This document shows, piece after piece, positions 63,754 to 64,000 of a stretch of 64,000 nt of DNA. The DNA is from Legionellaceae bacterium UBA6148 (lineage in GTDB: Bacteria; Pseudomonadota; Gammaproteobacteria; Legionellales; Legionellaceae). Made by a program: the position numbers and the translations under genes. The notes beneath the pieces are model-generated. The model had not been told where the DNA came from and made no database searches. It saw only the letters and a list, made by a program, of their open reading frames with translations. Within the stretch, counting starts at the first letter, position 1, and every line of letters begins with the position of its first letter. The stretch covers positions 38,623-102,622 of the forward strand of contig DIUW01000055.1 in the NCBI GenBank assembly GCA_002423125.1, read 5' to 3'.

Positions 63754-63841
63754 TGGCGGAGAGAGAGGGATTCGAACCCTCGATACGTTGCCGTATACAC
63801 ACTTTCCAGGCGTGCGCCATCGACCACTCGGCCACCTCTCC
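63754..63841 (-). tRNA. tRNA-Ser (anticodon GGA)
   Basis: 88 bases on the minus strand, starting GGAGAGGTGGCCGAGTGG and ending CTCTCCGCCA. The acceptor GGAGAGG pairs with TCTCTCC, with a G discriminator and encoded CCA. The anticodon loop CTGGAAA has anticodon GGA. The long variable arm (GTATACGGCAACGTATC) and the T arm GAGGGTTCGAATCCCTC are typical of serine tRNA. Only 13 bases separate its 3' end from the riboswitch. Confidence 0.96.
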
Positions 63842-63852
63842 AATCGCGCAAG

Positions 63853-63879
63853 AGTATATTGTATTGGAAAATAAATCAA
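63853..63879 (-). promoter_or_regulatory. Candidate promoter for tRNA-Ser and possibly the thi operon
   Basis: On the minus strand TATACT at 63858-63853, 12 bases upstream of the tRNA 5' end, and TTGATT at 63879-63874 with a 15-base spacer. The -10 box is good, but the spacer is short. Confidence 0.4.
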
Positions 63880-64000
63880 TAGACGGAAAATGCGATAGTA
63901 TAAAATCAGGGAACTTGTTAGTGCAAATAATATGCTCATGATGCGAATTGTTTAAGATTGAGTTGCTCATCTACTCCTCATGAATCCCCTCATTTTTAAA

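Noticed and set aside
63842..64000. A small gene at the right edge of the window
   Set aside because: The open frames there overlap the tRNA or its upstream region on both strands and lack start signals.

Overview
The window looks like a chromosomal segment of a moderately AT-rich gammaproteobacterium. I infer a Legionellales-like, probably host-associated relative. The evidence is a full Gram-negative envelope gene set (LPS transport and Kdo synthesis, Mla, MsbA/LpxK), a gammaproteobacterial mla-ibaG-murA order, a legiolysin-type HPPD cluster, an internally duplicated protein upstream of msbA of a kind I associate with Legionella, and one helical-repeat protein resembling secreted effectors. 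No rRNA, prophage, integrase, IS transposase or CRISPR array is visible. Small palindromic non-coding elements are scattered through the intergenic spaces.

Layout. 1-1717 (minus): lptC (cut by the window edge), kdsC, kdsD. 1914-3083: an AmpC-like serine hydrolase. 3207-8420: mlaFEDCB, ibaG, murA and a NIF3-family gene, tightly coupled. 8484-10376: a PglF/CapD-type sugar dehydratase. 10648-14984: a complete tripartite ABC exporter (adaptor, ATPase, permease, outer-membrane factor). 15410-17508: a second Mce/Mla-type system without its own ATPase. 17558-18529 (minus): a helical-repeat protein of unknown function. 18758-33046: a compact flagellar-type cluster, nearly all on the minus strand (flgG, a small secreted protein, flgAHI, flgBC, fliE, fliF, an unrecognised ORF, fliHIJ, flgDE, fliMNOP, a TPR gene), with a flgJ-like hydrolase convergent to it. 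33204-39005: nitrilase, tldD, acyl-CoA synthetase, epmC, O-antigen ligase-like. 38987-41010 (minus): CaCA exchanger and mutY. 41187-45859: two unknown genes, msbA, lpxK, a secreted protein. 45864-48688 (minus): GT39-like transferase and asnS. 48927-53885: a secreted protein, then maiA, FAH, HPPD, O-methyltransferase and a Leu/Phe dehydrogenase on the minus strand. 53945-60523: astB (minus), putA and mnmC (plus). 60593-63841 (minus): tRNA-Ser, TPP riboswitch, thiE, thiM, thiD, tenA.

How the genes work together. Much of the window builds or maintains the cell envelope: Kdo synthesis, lipid A export and phosphorylation, LPS transport, phospholipid trafficking, peptidoglycan precursor synthesis and O-antigen assembly. 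A second theme is amino-acid catabolism (tyrosine through homogentisate, proline to glutamate, one arginine-pathway step, branched-chain or aromatic amino-acid deamination). A third is thiamine salvage under riboswitch control.

The most unusual region is the flagellar cluster. It keeps the ATPase, export gate component FliP, MS ring, rod, P and L rings and hook. Within this window it has no recognisable FliG, stator, filament or chemotaxis gene. FliM, FliF, FlgD and FlgJ are short, FlgH has lost its lipobox, and an unrecognised 143-aa protein sits in the fliG slot. This is what a flagellum reduced to an export or attachment device would look like. Other leads are a repeat-encoded peptide in TenA, an MnmC whose methyltransferase half has lost key residues, and a tRNA-Ser gene 13 bases upstream of the TPP riboswitch.
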